Made by a program: the position numbers and the translations under genes. This document shows, in pieces, positions 37,622 to 46,852 of a stretch of 64,000 nt of DNA; the first letter of the stretch is position 1; the number at the start of each line of letters is the position of its first letter. Source of the DNA: Erysipelotrichaceae bacterium 66202529 (GTDB lineage Bacteria; Bacillota_I; Bacilli_A; Erysipelotrichales; Erysipelotrichaceae); NCBI GenBank assembly GCA_017161075.1, contig CP046174.1, forward strand, positions 4,340,001 through 4,404,000. Direction: 5' to 3'. Under the pieces are notes generated by a model. The model saw only the letters and a list, made by a program, of their open reading frames with translations. It did no database searches and was not told the DNA's origin.

Positions 37622-37912
37622 TTACTGCTCTGCCAGAATATCTTTTACTTCTTCTTTTTTTATCAGCTTTTCTTCTATGACCTCAAACATCAGGGAGGCA
37701 TCATTTTTATTGGCCTGCTTTTGAATCATCGTTACCCTAACTGTTAATTCCCGATACCCGAAAATAACCTTGATCGTATCACCAATCTTAACATCTGTTG
37801 AAGGCTTTGCGATTTTTCCGTTTACATAAACACGCTCCTGATCCGCAAGCTCCTTTGAAACTGTTCTGCGTTTCAGTATGCGCGCCGTTTTCAGATATTT
37901 ATCAAGACGCAT
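37622..37912 (-). CDS. rqcP: S4-domain RNA-binding protein RqcP (YabO / Hsp15 type)
   Basis: A 96-residue protein with an S4 domain at the N-terminus (MRLDKYLKTARILKRRTVSK, then VYVNGKIAKPS). RqcP binds stalled 50S-peptidyl-tRNA complexes and assists poly-alanine tailing by RqcH. Position between spoVT and yabP matches B. subtilis. The start at 37912 has GAGGTGAG upstream; a longer frame reaching the spoVT stop is rejected. Confidence 0.9.
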   Translation of the reverse strand: MRLDKYLKTARILKRRTVSKELADQERVYVNGKIAKPSTDVKIGDTIKVIFGYRELTVRVTMIQKQANKNDASLMFEVIEEKLIKKEEVKDILAEQ

Positions 37913-37942
37913 AATTCTCACCTCTACAGATAAGTTTACCAT

Positions 37943-38437
37943 TTATTGCTGCTGTTGGCGAGATAAAAGTTGTACAAATGCTTCTACAGCATATAGCTCT
38001 GATTTTTCAAGCTCTTTTTTATCAAATACGATAATAAAGGAGCCATACCAGTCACCATAGGCGGTCACTGGATAAATCAAACCCTTATAGCGCTGTGCAC
38101 TATCCTCATAAATACGTTCATTTTCAAACTCCTTCATACGATGTGTCTGTGCTATCATAAGAAAGTGTTCATGCACCTTATGCTCTGTTTTCACCAGACA
38201 TTCATCCTTCAGGAAAAAGACTGTATTCTGATATATGGCACGCAGCGTATCACACATGATCATGATTTCTTCCATATGCTTGGACATAACATCAAATTTC
38301 TGAATCACGATTCTGTCATTATCGATAAAAAATTCGATGGAATCTCCTTCCTTCATGCGGTACTGCTTTCTAATTTCTTTTGGTATGACCAGTCGTCCAA
38401 GGTCGTCAAGACGTCTTACAATTCCTGTCGCTTTCAT
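37943..38437 (-). CDS. spoVT: Stage V sporulation protein T
   Basis: A 164-residue regulator: AbrB-type DNA-binding domain (MKATGIVRRLDDLGRLVIPK) and a C-terminal GAF-like domain (from about 55). SpoVT modulates sigma-G genes in the forespore. It is somewhat short and the GAF part is diverged. A sigma-G-like promoter lies directly upstream. Confidence 0.92.
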   Translation of the reverse strand: MKATGIVRRLDDLGRLVIPKEIRKQYRMKEGDSIEFFIDNDRIVIQKFDVMSKHMEEIMIMCDTLRAIYQNTVFFLKDECLVKTEHKVHEHFLMIAQTHRMKEFENERIYEDSAQRYKGLIYPVTAYGDWYGSFIIVFDKKELEKSELYAVEAFVQLLSRQQQQ

Positions 38438-38461
38438 TTATAGACACTCCTTTTCTTCAAG

Positions 38462-38490
38462 TAGTATGGACATAGATATTCGCTTTATAC
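38462..38490 (-). promoter_or_regulatory. Sigma-G-like promoter for spoVT
   Basis: On the minus strand GTATA (38486-38490), 17-base spacer, CATACTA (38462-38468): full matches to the forespore consensus GHATR / CATXHTA, about 25 bases before the spoVT start. Confidence 0.65.
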
Positions 38491-38598
38491 CTTATTGTCT
38501 ATAGAAAGTCTGTATTGTCATCATAAGAAAAGTAATCGTTTTCAAACATATTTTGCTTAAAAATTATCGAAAATGAAGGTAATTTTTCACAAAACTAA

Positions 38599-38627
38599 TT
38601 GTTATAACAAATATAACTATATTAAAT
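38599..38627 (+). promoter_or_regulatory. Promoter with palindromic -35 for the XRE gene
   Basis: TTGTTA (38599-38604), 17-base spacer, TTAAAT (38622-38627). The -35 is half of the perfect palindrome TTGTTATAACAA (38599-38610), a likely autoregulatory operator. Confidence 0.5.
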
Positions 38628-38689
38628 TAACCTTTTATACATAAAAACATTTAGAATGTATGTGTCAATAGAAATAGGAGTGATCTGAC

Positions 38690-38932
38690 ATGACAATGGG
38701 ACAAGTATGTTGTGAGCGGATTCATGATCTGTGCGACGAGAGAAAAATTTCTCTGAACAAGCTCAGTATCATGTGTGGAATGACGCAGTCTACGCTGAGC
38801 AACATCACATCAGGAAGAAGTAAGAATCCTACCGTTTCAACGATTAAGAAAATCTGTGACGGACTGGATATTACTCTTGTTGAATTTTTTGATACCGATG
38901 TATTCAAAAATCTGGATCAGGAAATTAAATAG
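38690..38932 (+). CDS. Small XRE-family DNA-binding protein
   Basis: An 80-residue protein that is essentially one Cro/C1-type HTH (ISLNKLSIMCGMTQSTLSNI, PTVSTIKKICDGL). Target unknown. It is the only plus-strand gene in the housekeeping block, between spoVT and metK, and ends in a strong terminator. Ribosome site AGGAGTGAT. Confidence 0.85.
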   Translation: MTMGQVCCERIHDLCDERKISLNKLSIMCGMTQSTLSNITSGRSKNPTVSTIKKICDGLDITLVEFFDTDVFKNLDQEIK

Positions 38933-38944
38933 GGGTTTACATCA

Positions 38945-38998
38945 CCTGAAAAAAACGGTTATGGGAATTATTCATGCAATCCCATAACCGTTTTTTTA
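38945..38998. terminator. Strong bidirectional terminator
   Basis: Perfect 12-base arms ACGGTTATGGGA (38955-38966) and TCCCATAACCGT (38980-38991) flanked by A and T runs on both sides. Serves the XRE gene and, from the other strand, metK. Confidence 0.9.
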
Positions 38999-39056
38999 TT
39001 AGATAAGTAAGAAATGGAGCTATATCTTTTATGCGTTACAGCCCCATCTTTTTATC

Positions 39057-40232
39057 TTACTTTACATATGCTTTTAAGCGTTTGGAAGGCTCAGTACTCT
39101 CCCATTTTACCTGCAAATCCTCACGACCGAAATGCCCGTAAGCTGCAAGGCTTCGATAAATTGGCTTGCGCAGCTCCAGGGTATTGATAATTGCAGTAGG
39201 GCGAAGATCAAATTCTTTTCTTACGATATCCGCAATCTCCTCATCGCATAGTATTCCGGTACCGAAGGTATCCGCAAGTATGCTGACGGGCTGTGCCACA
39301 CCAATCGCGTAGGCAAGCTGAATTTCACACTTTCGTGCCAGTCCGGCTGCTACAATATTTTTGGCAACATAACGTGCAGCATAGGCAGCACTGCGATCCA
39401 CCTTTGTTGGATCCTTACCGGAGAAGGCACCACCGCCGTGACGTGCCATACCGCCATAGGTATCCACAATAATTTTTCTTCCAGTCAAGCCGCTGTCTCC
39501 CTGCGGCCCGCCAATGACAAAGCGTCCTGTTGGATTGATATAGATTTTAGTTTCATCATCCATAAGTGCAGCATCCACAATTTCATCAATAACATGCTTC
39601 TTCAAATCCTCACGAATCGTTTCCAGTGCTACAGTATCAGAGTGCTGTGTGGAAATTACAATCGTATCCACACGGGTTGGACGATCGTTTTCATATTCAA
39701 CGGTTACCTGTGTCTTACCATCCGGACGCAGATAATCCAGTGTACCATTCTTTCGTACTTCTGTAAGGCGGCGTGCCAAACGATGTGCAAGTGAAATCGG
39801 AAGCGGCATATATTCCGGTGTTTCATCACAGGCATATCCGAACATCATTCCCTGATCACCTGCGCCGTTATTTTCTTCTCCACCCTCTTTTGTTTCCAGA
39901 GAGTGATCAACACCAAGTGCTATATCCTTTGACTGCTCATCAATGGATGTTAAAACAGAACAGGTAGTTCCGTCAAATCCGTATTTTGCTCTGTCATATC
40001 CGATATCCAGTACAACATTTCTTGCAATGCTTGGAATATCTACATAACAAGAGGTGGAAATTTCGCCCATGATCATAACCATACCGGTTGTACAGCAGGT
40101 TTCACAGGCAACGCGCGCATCCGGATCCTGTGCCAGAATGGCGTCAAGTACTGCATCACTGATCTGGTCACAGATTTTATCAGGATGTCCTTCCGTTACT
40201 GACTCGGAAGTAAAAAATTGTTTGTTTAACAT
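39057..40232 (-). CDS. metK: S-adenosylmethionine synthase
   Basis: A 391-residue MetK with all signatures: [49 protein letters not shown]. It makes SAM from methionine and ATP, also feeding the radical-SAM maturases elsewhere in this window. No S-box leader is seen. The gene interrupts the usual mfd-spoVT neighbourhood. Confidence 0.98.
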   Translation of the reverse strand: MLNKQFFTSESVTEGHPDKICDQISDAVLDAILAQDPDARVACETCCTTGMVMIMGEISTSCYVDIPSIARNVVLDIGYDRAKYGFDGTTCSVLTSIDEQSKDIALGVDHSLETKEGGEENNGAGDQGMMFGYACDETPEYMPLPISLAHRLARRLTEVRKNGTLDYLRPDGKTQVTVEYENDRPTRVDTIVISTQHSDTVALETIREDLKKHVIDEIVDAALMDDETKIYINPTGRFVIGGPQGDSGLTGRKIIVDTYGGMARHGGGAFSGKDPTKVDRSAAYAARYVAKNIVAAGLARKCEIQLAYAIGVAQPVSILADTFGTGILCDEEIADIVRKEFDLRPTAIINTLELRKPIYRSLAAYGHFGREDLQVKWESTEPSKRLKAYVK

Positions 40233-40271
40233 ATTTGTATCCTCTCTTTTATATGAATTACTATCGTTCTT

Positions 40272-40300
40272 ATTTTACATCTTTCCTTATTGCTAGACAA
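40272..40300 (-). promoter_or_regulatory. metK promoter
   Basis: On the minus strand TTGTCT (40295-40300), 17-base spacer, extended -10 TG-TAAAAT (40272-40277), about 40 bases before the start. Confidence 0.6.
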
Positions 40301-40476
40301 GCAGAACCTTGGAAAGTTGTAAATACATGAATCATTGATAACTGTGGAGCAGTAAATCAAATGATATTCAGGAAATACAATGAAATTATAATCATATATT
40401 TCTGTTGTTTCATGAAAGCTGGATGTTAAGAAGTATCGTGTATTTCTTTGATTGTATTATGATAAATTCCAAAGAC

Positions 40477-43400
40477 TTACGCTTCCTTTCCCATTGGCTC
40501 TGTTCGTTCCAGCACTTCAATCACAATATACAGCCAGTCCTTAATTTTTGGCAGCTTCATGGTAATCTTACCATTTACAAAGCGTATGGTAATATTTTTT
40601 GATATCGTCGTCATCATTTCAAACAATGCCACGCCATCTATGCTGTTTGACCACGCACTGGTAAATGTCAGCTCGACCGCTTTTGGCAGCTCACGGAAAG
40701 CATCTACATGTACTTCATTGATGCATATATCCAGGCGCTTCTTTTCAAATAGCAGCTGCACCGCTTTCGGCAGCTTACCATAATTATCCTTGATTTCATC
40801 CATCATAGCAAGCAGCTCCTGCTTTGTATGTATATCCTCCATCCGCTGATACAGGGTGATTTTTTCATAATCCTCTGTCGCAAAGGTACTGGGAATATAT
40901 GCATCCACCTTGACATTTGCCTTTGTCATTTCCGGCTTCACTTCCTGCTTGATTCCCTTTTTCTCCATGATAGCACTATTCAGCATTTCAATATACATAT
41001 CAATACCGACCGTATCAATAAAGCCAGCCTGCTGTGGCCCCAGCATATCTCCGGCGCCTCGTATCGTCAAATCCCGCATTGCTATTTTATAGCCGCTGCC
41101 TAACTGTGTAAATTCCTTTATCGATTTTAACCGCTTCATGGCAATCTCACTCAACTGCTTTTGCGGGGAATACATTAAATAGGCATAAGCAAGACGGTCA
41201 CTTCTACCCACTCTGCCCTTAATCTGATACAGCTGGCTCAAACCAAAGTGATCCGCATCCTCAATCAGAATCGTATTGGCATTGGGAATATCGATACCTG
41301 TTTCAATGATGGTTGTACAGACAAGCACCTGGTATTTATTATCGGTAAATTGCAGCATAACATCCTCGATATCCTCACGTGCCATCTGTCCGTGCGCAAC
41401 ACCGATTTCGACCTCCGGCATCGCATCACGCAGCTTGCGGGCGACATTATAAATTTCCTTTACATTGTTATACAGATAAAACACCTGTCCGTTTCGTGCA
41501 AGCTCCCGCTGTATGATTTCCTTTACCATCTGAAAATTCTTCTCAATGACGTATGTCTGTACCGGCATACGGTTCATCGGCGGTGTTTCCAACTGTGACA
41601 GGGAACGGATACCGATTAGGGACATCTGCAGGGTACGCGGTATCGGGGTCGCACTTAGAGATAACACATCCACACTGTTTTTCAATTCCTTTATTTTTTC
41701 CTTATGCTCCACACCAAAGCGCTGTTCCTCATCAATGACAAGCAAGCCAAGGTCTTTGAATACGATATCCTTTGACAACAGACGGTGTGTCCCAATCAAA
41801 ATATCTACATTGCCTTCCTTCAGATCATGAATGATATGCTTCTGGTCTGCCGGCTTGATAAACCGGTTTACCACAGCTATATTTACCGGAAAATTACGGA
41901 ACCGTTTCCGAAAGGTTTTGTAATGCTGAAGGGAAAGAATTGTTGTTGGACATAAAAATGCCACTTGTCTGCCATCCGCTACTGCCTTAAATGCAGCACG
42001 TGCCGCAACCTCTGTCTTGCCAAATCCGACATCCCCGCAAAGTAAACGGTCCATCGGCTTTGCAGATTCCATATCCTGCTTGATTTCCTGAACTGCTCTT
42101 GCCTGATCCGGGGTCAGCTCATATTCGAAATCTTCTTCAAACTGCTTTTGTAACGGTGTATCCTTTGCGAAGGCATGACCGATATTTTCATCGCGTGATG
42201 CATACAGCTTTACCAGACGATCTGCCAGCTCTGCAATTTTTGCACTGACCTTTTTCTTTGTTTTCTCCCATTCCCCGCTGCCCAGCTTATTCAGCTTCGG
42301 ACTTGCGCCTTCCTTGGAAACAAATTTACGAATGAGCTTAAACTGCTCCAAAGGGACAAGCAGAACATCATCTCCCTTATAGGCGATATGCAAAAAATCC
42401 TTATGTACACCATCTATTTTTTTATTTACAATTCCCAAATATTTACCAATACCATGCTGGTTATGTACAACGTAATCTCCGACACTTAATTCCTGATAAT
42501 CATGCAGCACCTCCGCCTCTTTAAATTTATTACTATAGCGGGTCGCTTTTTTGACACTGTGGAATAATTCCTTGCTGGTATATACGCAGATTTGTTCCTT
42601 CAGACAGGTGAAGCCTTCCGGAAGGCGCATCTTCAGAAACTGGATACCTTTTTCCAATGTATCCTTGTTTGTTACCGTGCGCCAGAATACGTTAGCTTCC
42701 TCCAGCAGCTTTTTCACCTGTTCCTGTTCCTTTTGATCAAGGCAGAGCAAAACCTTTTTCTCTCTGGCCTGATGCAATACCTCCTGCATCGTTCGCTCCA
42801 GATTGATATCTCCAAGCGACATGGTCATAATCTGTGAGGTAATCGGCTTTTTATAATCTACAAACTGATGAAAATCCATGCGTGCATGCTGTTTTATAGC
42901 AGTGCTTACATCTGCAAATACATCAAAGCTGTGCAGACTGATTCCCTCCTGAAACAGCTCCTGCAAATAAGCAACCATTTCCTCATGCATATTTTTTATG
43001 CTGTCCTGTACTTCCTCAACGCTGGACAAAATAACCTGAGCATCCTGTGCATAATCAAATATCGTGCTTCTGTTTTTCAGGAAAGCGTAGTATTTATAAA
43101 ATCTGCTTTCCATCATATGGTTACTGATCAGATCCAAATCCTCATTCACATGCTCCTGTAAAACCTTTTGCAAAGAAGCATCATGCTGCGGCAGTTGTTT
43201 TTTCAATTCTTTATTGGCATGCTCCACAATTTCCGCTACCTGTGCATCAGTAAACAGAAGGTCGCTTGCAGGGATAATCATAGCATCCTTCACAATTTCT
43301 ATCGTCCGCTGTGTGGAAATATCAAAGAAGCGGATACTGTCTATGATATTGTCAAAAAATTCGATACGCAGCGGATGGTCGTAATTCATCGAATACACGT

Positions 43401-43923
43401 CAATAATGCCACCACGCGCTGCATAGCATAAAGGCTGATCAACACGACTGACATGCGTATAGCCAGCCTCAAAGAGTAACTGCTTTAAGTCCTCATATTC
43501 TATTTCCTGATCCTGCTTCAGTGTGATGCAGTGATTTCTAAATATTTCAGGGGATGGCAGAAAACGTATCGCTGCCGCGGTATTAAGTACGGCAATATAG
43601 GAATCCTGCTGCTGCAGACGGGCCATACTTTCCATCTGTACCGCCTTGGCCTCCGGAGATGCGGCAATCGCTTCCACACGCAGTGACTCCTCCAATGAGA
43701 AAAGCAGCACTTCGTCCCCAAGGAGAGCCTGCAGGCGCTCATAAAGTTTCTGTGCTGTATAGGCATTATTTTTGATAATCAGAAGCTTGTGCGGTTTCTT
43801 GCGGTAATCTGCCGCGAGTAAAAGAGCTTCCTCCATATAGGATAAATTTCCTAATACACTTTCTTTTCTCTGAATACTTAAAACAGCATCATTCTGCTGC
43901 AGCTCCTTCAGAAGAATATCCAT
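40477..43923 (-). CDS. mfd: Transcription-repair coupling factor
   Basis: A 1148-residue Mfd: UvrB-like N-terminal part, RNA-polymerase-interacting domain (GDYVVHNQHGIGKYLG), translocase motor with Walker A (GDVGFGKTE), DEEQRFG box and helicase C motifs (TTIIETGIDIPNAN, QIKGRVGRSDR), and the C-terminal UvrA-masking domain. It removes stalled RNA polymerase and recruits UvrA. Start at 43923 is preferred for the AGGGG seven bases upstream; an ATG two codons earlier abuts that site. Eleven bases after pth. Confidence 0.98.
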   Translation of the reverse strand: MDILLKELQQNDAVLSIQRKESVLGNLSYMEEALLLAADYRKKPHKLLIIKNNAYTAQKLYERLQALLGDEVLLFSLEESLRVEAIAASPEAKAVQMESMARLQQQDSYIAVLNTAAAIRFLPSPEIFRNHCITLKQDQEIEYEDLKQLLFEAGYTHVSRVDQPLCYAARGGIIDVYSMNYDHPLRIEFFDNIIDSIRFFDISTQRTIEIVKDAMIIPASDLLFTDAQVAEIVEHANKELKKQLPQHDASLQKVLQEHVNEDLDLISNHMMESRFYKYYAFLKNRSTIFDYAQDAQVILSSVEEVQDSIKNMHEEMVAYLQELFQEGISLHSFDVFADVSTAIKQHARMDFHQFVDYKKPITSQIMTMSLGDINLERTMQEVLHQAREKKVLLCLDQKEQEQVKKLLEEANVFWRTVTNKDTLEKGIQFLKMRLPEGFTCLKEQICVYTSKELFHSVKKATRYSNKFKEAEVLHDYQELSVGDYVVHNQHGIGKYLGIVNKKIDGVHKDFLHIAYKGDDVLLVPLEQFKLIRKFVSKEGASPKLNKLGSGEWEKTKKKVSAKIAELADRLVKLYASRDENIGHAFAKDTPLQKQFEEDFEYELTPDQARAVQEIKQDMESAKPMDRLLCGDVGFGKTEVAARAAFKAVADGRQVAFLCPTTILSLQHYKTFRKRFRNFPVNIAVVNRFIKPADQKHIIHDLKEGNVDILIGTHRLLSKDIVFKDLGLLVIDEEQRFGVEHKEKIKELKNSVDVLSLSATPIPRTLQMSLIGIRSLSQLETPPMNRMPVQTYVIEKNFQMVKEIIQRELARNGQVFYLYNNVKEIYNVARKLRDAMPEVEIGVAHGQMAREDIEDVMLQFTDNKYQVLVCTTIIETGIDIPNANTILIEDADHFGLSQLYQIKGRVGRSDRLAYAYLMYSPQKQLSEIAMKRLKSIKEFTQLGSGYKIAMRDLTIRGAGDMLGPQQAGFIDTVGIDMYIEMLNSAIMEKKGIKQEVKPEMTKANVKVDAYIPSTFATEDYEKITLYQRMEDIHTKQELLAMMDEIKDNYGKLPKAVQLLFEKKRLDICINEVHVDAFRELPKAVELTFTSAWSNSIDGVALFEMMTTISKNITIRFVNGKITMKLPKIKDWLYIVIEVLERTEPMGKEA

Positions 43924-43933
43924 ATTCATTCCC

Positions 43934-44494
43934 CTATTTCCTGTTGAACTGACTCATCGTATCCATAAAGGAATGAGAGCAGCTGTAGATTGCCGCATCT
44001 CTTGCCAGCTCCACTGCTGATTTATAATCATCCAGCTCTTCTTTACGTATCTTCCCCAGTACCCAGTCAATGACAGGAATACGGGCATCCTTACCGATAC
44101 CGACACGGATTCTGTCAAATTCCTGCGTACCGATATGACGAATGATGTTTTTCATACCATTCTGTCCTCCGGCACTTCCCTGTGCACGCAAACGGATTTT
44201 TCCAACAGGAAGATCCAGATCATCATAAATGACAAGCAGATTTTCCGCAGACAGCTTATAAAAGTCCATGGCTGCACGTACCGCCTCACCGGATAGATTC
44301 ATAAAGGTCTGCGGCTTCATCAAAAGTACCGATTCACTTCCAATTCTCGTATTTGCAATCAATGCCTTAAATTTCTTTTGTGCTATATCAACACGACATT
44401 CTTCCGCTATGGCATCCAATACACAAAAGCCGGAATTATGACGTGTCATTTCATATTCTTTTCCTGGATTTCCCAGTCCTACGATCAATTTCAT
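43934..44494 (-). CDS. pth: Peptidyl-tRNA hydrolase
   Basis: A 186-residue Pth with GLGNPGKEYEMTRHNSGF (catalytic His and Asn), LLMKPQTFMNLSG and YDDLDLPVGKIRLR. It recycles peptidyl-tRNA. Linked to mfd as in B. subtilis. Confidence 0.97.
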   Translation of the reverse strand: MKLIVGLGNPGKEYEMTRHNSGFCVLDAIAEECRVDIAQKKFKALIANTRIGSESVLLMKPQTFMNLSGEAVRAAMDFYKLSAENLLVIYDDLDLPVGKIRLRAQGSAGGQNGMKNIIRHIGTQEFDRIRVGIGKDARIPVIDWVLGKIRKEELDDYKSAVELARDAAIYSCSHSFMDTMSQFNRK

Positions 44495-44581
44495 GCAATC
44501 ACCTCAGTTTCGCTTTCTATATTATACCAAAAAAGCGCAGAATTACATCCCAAAAAGCCTGTTTTTACTGGATAGGGATGG

Positions 44582-44803
44582 TTATTCACTGATAAATAAA
44601 AAGCTGATAGCAGAAAACACAGCAAAAATCATGATTGTTATGTTTTCTATTACCAGTTTGAAGTAGACAGCAGTATAAGCAGCAGGCTTCTTCCTGCTTT
44701 TCCTGTACTGCTTTATGCGTTGTTTTTTGTAGACAAGACGGTTATTGTACGTAGATTTCTTACAAATCCATATCATATGAATGATCCGTTTGCCCCGAAA
44801 CAT
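44582..44803 (-). CDS. Possible small basic membrane protein
   Basis: A 73-codon frame: Lys/Arg-rich first half, one C-terminal membrane helix (FKLVIENITIMIFAVFSAIS). No clear ribosome site. It follows the 54-residue frame by 14 bases and could be translated by coupling. No family recognised; may be spurious. Confidence 0.3.
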   Translation of the reverse strand: MFRGKRIIHMIWICKKSTYNNRLVYKKQRIKQYRKSRKKPAAYTAVYFKLVIENITIMIFAVFSAISFLFISE

Positions 44804-44817
44804 GAAATAGATAGCAG

Positions 44818-44982
44818 CTATTCAGCAGGTGTTTTTATTCGTTCTTTAGGAAGAGGCTGGTCTTGTGGTATTTCGTTTTGCGTTTCTGTTTCCTGATTCT
44901 TTTCCTGTTCAGCTTCAGCTTCCTTCACAAAGAAGTCCTTTTGTAATATAAATTCCGGACGTTTTAGTTTTTTATTATCCAT
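44818..44982 (-). CDS. Possible 54-residue acidic protein
   Basis: A short frame beginning MDNKKLKRPEFILQKDFF, then a Glu/Gln-rich stretch and a Pro-containing end. AAGGAGG is present 11 bases before the start, and the gene follows the lipoprotein gene by 36 bases in the same direction. No family recognised. Confidence 0.45.
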   Translation of the reverse strand: MDNKKLKRPEFILQKDFFVKEAEAEQEKNQETETQNEIPQDQPLPKERIKTPAE

Positions 44983-45018
44983 GAAATCCGAGCCCTCCTT
45001 TTTTCATATCCATGCTCT

Positions 45019-46470
45019 TTAAATAGAGATTTCATATAACTGATCAATCTTCCCTGTTTCCATATTTTTTCTGAAATACGTAGAAGACTGCAAGCGGTAT
45101 CCTGTTCTATAGCCAATAGATACGGATTTATCAACAATGCTTTGATTTACAGTGTAATATACATAATCTCCTTGAACATCCACATTTTGTATATCGGTAA
45201 GGTTGGTATCTGTAGACTGGCGGGTATATTCTTTCCCGTTTGTTAAGAGCTTTATCTTTTTATTATGTGTATACAGCCATACATTACCATTAGCATCCAG
45301 AAACGGCTGATTCAATTTACCTCCATCCATGATATTTCCATTCTCATATACAGTAAAATTCACAGGTGCTCCATCCAGCAGCTTAAAATCCGATCCATCT
45401 GTTTTTACACTGGCAAGCTGTCCGCCCTGATATGCCGCAATACTGCCGGCGTAGATACCATAAGAGAAATATACGGTTTCCTGTATTGTCTGTACACAGT
45501 TGATATACAAGGGGGAAGATATGCTATCAAGCAGCTGCAAAGTTTCTTTCTGAATATCCGCAAGCTGGTGACGGTTTGTTCCATCTGTTTTTATAGAATA
45601 CAGCATGATATGTTCTCTTGTATCCTCAGGATGTGCAGTAAAATATACGGTATCACCGTCTGCGTATAAAAAGAGGGCATCTGTCTCCAACTGCTGTATG
45701 TTCTCTGTAACGGTATCCATAACATAGAGCTTGGTACCTTGACTGTCTGATAAAATAAGCTGATTGCCATTTACTGCATTCACCTCGTAATTCCCATATA
45801 CATGCAAATCCTTCCCCTGCATGTTTATTGAAAATAATTCCTTTTCCTGTTTCTCCTTGCTGTTATTTCGATACAGGAACAGGCGATTCTGTATGATCCA
45901 TATATTTCCATACCCATTCCCTTTATATATGACAGTTTTCTTGCCGTCTGCATCCGTTTTCGTAAGCGTATTATCCTTGCAGCTGATATATTGATAATGT
46001 GCATAAAGTGCCTTATTATTCAGGCTGTCCTTTGTATATTCCCAGGCATATACAGCATTGTTATACGATGGATGAGCAGACCCGTATTCATCAAAGCCTG
46101 TTCGTATGTACTTATGCATATTGAGGATCTGTGGCATATTTACTGCACCTTCACCTTCATAAATTGCTTTGCTTTCTTTTGGTATGAAGTCTGAAAGCTG
46201 TTCGGCATATGAATACAGCAGCTTATAATATATTGCAGAATATTTCTGTGGTATCTCTGCAGCTTTCCTATAGGTTTCTCTTGCCGCTTCATATTCCTTA
46301 TTATTTAATAATGCGTCTCCCTGTTCAACAAGCGTTTGAAATGGCTTCTCTTTCTCAGCAGTAGAAGTGGTTCCGGTATTGGTTTTACAGCCGCTGACAG
46401 CAACAAGCACAAGAAGGACAACACGCAGGGATCTTGATTTTCCTTTTCTCTGAATATGATATGTCTGCAT
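45019..46470 (-). CDS. Lipoprotein with beta-propeller-like repeats (DUF5050-like)
   Basis: A 483-residue predicted lipoprotein: basic N-terminus, hydrophobic segment and lipobox VAVSGC (Cys28). A helical, TPR-like stretch follows (QGDALLNNKEYEAARETYRKA), then a long beta region with repeated 'D-G/T-x-x-Y-x-x' blades (ADGDTVYFTAH, IKTDGTN, VKTDGSD), like DUF5050 surface proteins. Function unknown; likely extracellular. The promoter carries unusual nested repeats. Confidence 0.7.
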   Translation of the reverse strand: MQTYHIQRKGKSRSLRVVLLVLVAVSGCKTNTGTTSTAEKEKPFQTLVEQGDALLNNKEYEAARETYRKAAEIPQKYSAIYYKLLYSYAEQLSDFIPKESKAIYEGEGAVNMPQILNMHKYIRTGFDEYGSAHPSYNNAVYAWEYTKDSLNNKALYAHYQYISCKDNTLTKTDADGKKTVIYKGNGYGNIWIIQNRLFLYRNNSKEKQEKELFSINMQGKDLHVYGNYEVNAVNGNQLILSDSQGTKLYVMDTVTENIQQLETDALFLYADGDTVYFTAHPEDTREHIMLYSIKTDGTNRHQLADIQKETLQLLDSISSPLYINCVQTIQETVYFSYGIYAGSIAAYQGGQLASVKTDGSDFKLLDGAPVNFTVYENGNIMDGGKLNQPFLDANGNVWLYTHNKKIKLLTNGKEYTRQSTDTNLTDIQNVDVQGDYVYYTVNQSIVDKSVSIGYRTGYRLQSSTYFRKNMETGKIDQLYEISI

Positions 46471-46532
46471 ACTATCGCCTCGGTTCTCTTACGCTATCGT
46501 TTTAGCAAAGGATCTTGATTTACTTTAGACTA

Positions 46533-46568
46533 ACTCACGACTTTACTCACGACTTTACTCACGACTTA
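46533..46568. repeat. Three tandem 12-base repeats
   Basis: ACTCACGACTTT at 46533-46544 and 46545-46556, and ACTCACGACTTA at 46557-46568. Directly downstream of the predicted -10 of the lipoprotein gene, so they lie in the early transcript. Confidence 0.9.
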
Positions 46569-46597
46569 ATTATACCCTCATATATCGTTTTAGCAAA
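46569..46597 (-). promoter_or_regulatory. Promoter of the lipoprotein gene
   Basis: On the minus strand TATAAT (46569-46574) with TTTGCT 17 bases upstream (46592-46597). The weak -35 lies inside one of the 15-base direct repeats. Confidence 0.5.
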
Positions 46598-46639
46598 TAT
46601 TTAAAAACTTATCACTTCATAATTTTACATACTTATCAT

Positions 46640-46692
46640 AGAAATAAAAAAATGGAGATACTATGACCTTATGTCAGTAGAATCCCCATCTT
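46640..46692 (-). terminator. Possible terminator of the hyd operon
   Basis: Imperfect hairpin pairing GGGGATTCTACTGAC with GTCATAGTATCTCC on the minus strand, then ATTTTTTTATTTC. It is about 160 bases after hydF; the gap 46693-46852 is AT-rich with no recognised gene. Confidence 0.45.
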
Positions 46693-46852
46693 CTATATCC
46701 CCTATTTTTTTACATATTTTATAATAGCTTTTTCAATTCGTAAAGTACATATTCAATACATTATATTAAATAGTTTATCAAACTATTTAGATATGAAAAG
46801 ACTATCTTTCTTCATTAAAATTTTTCAATTAGCTTATACTTTTTATATTTTT

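Larger units (their letters stand above)
46495..46597. repeat. Pair of 15-base direct repeats flanking a short tandem array
   Basis: TATCGTTTTAGCAAA occurs at 46495-46509 and again at 46583-46597, in the same orientation, on either side of the 12-base array at 46533-46568, all upstream of the lipoprotein gene. Confidence 0.8.

Noticed and set aside
40233..40476. Possible SAM riboswitch upstream of metK
   Set aside because: No S-box core, no terminator pair; an ordinary promoter lies close to the start.
46533..46568. CRISPR-like repeats
   Set aside because: Repeats are 12 bases, directly adjacent without spacers, and no cas genes are near.
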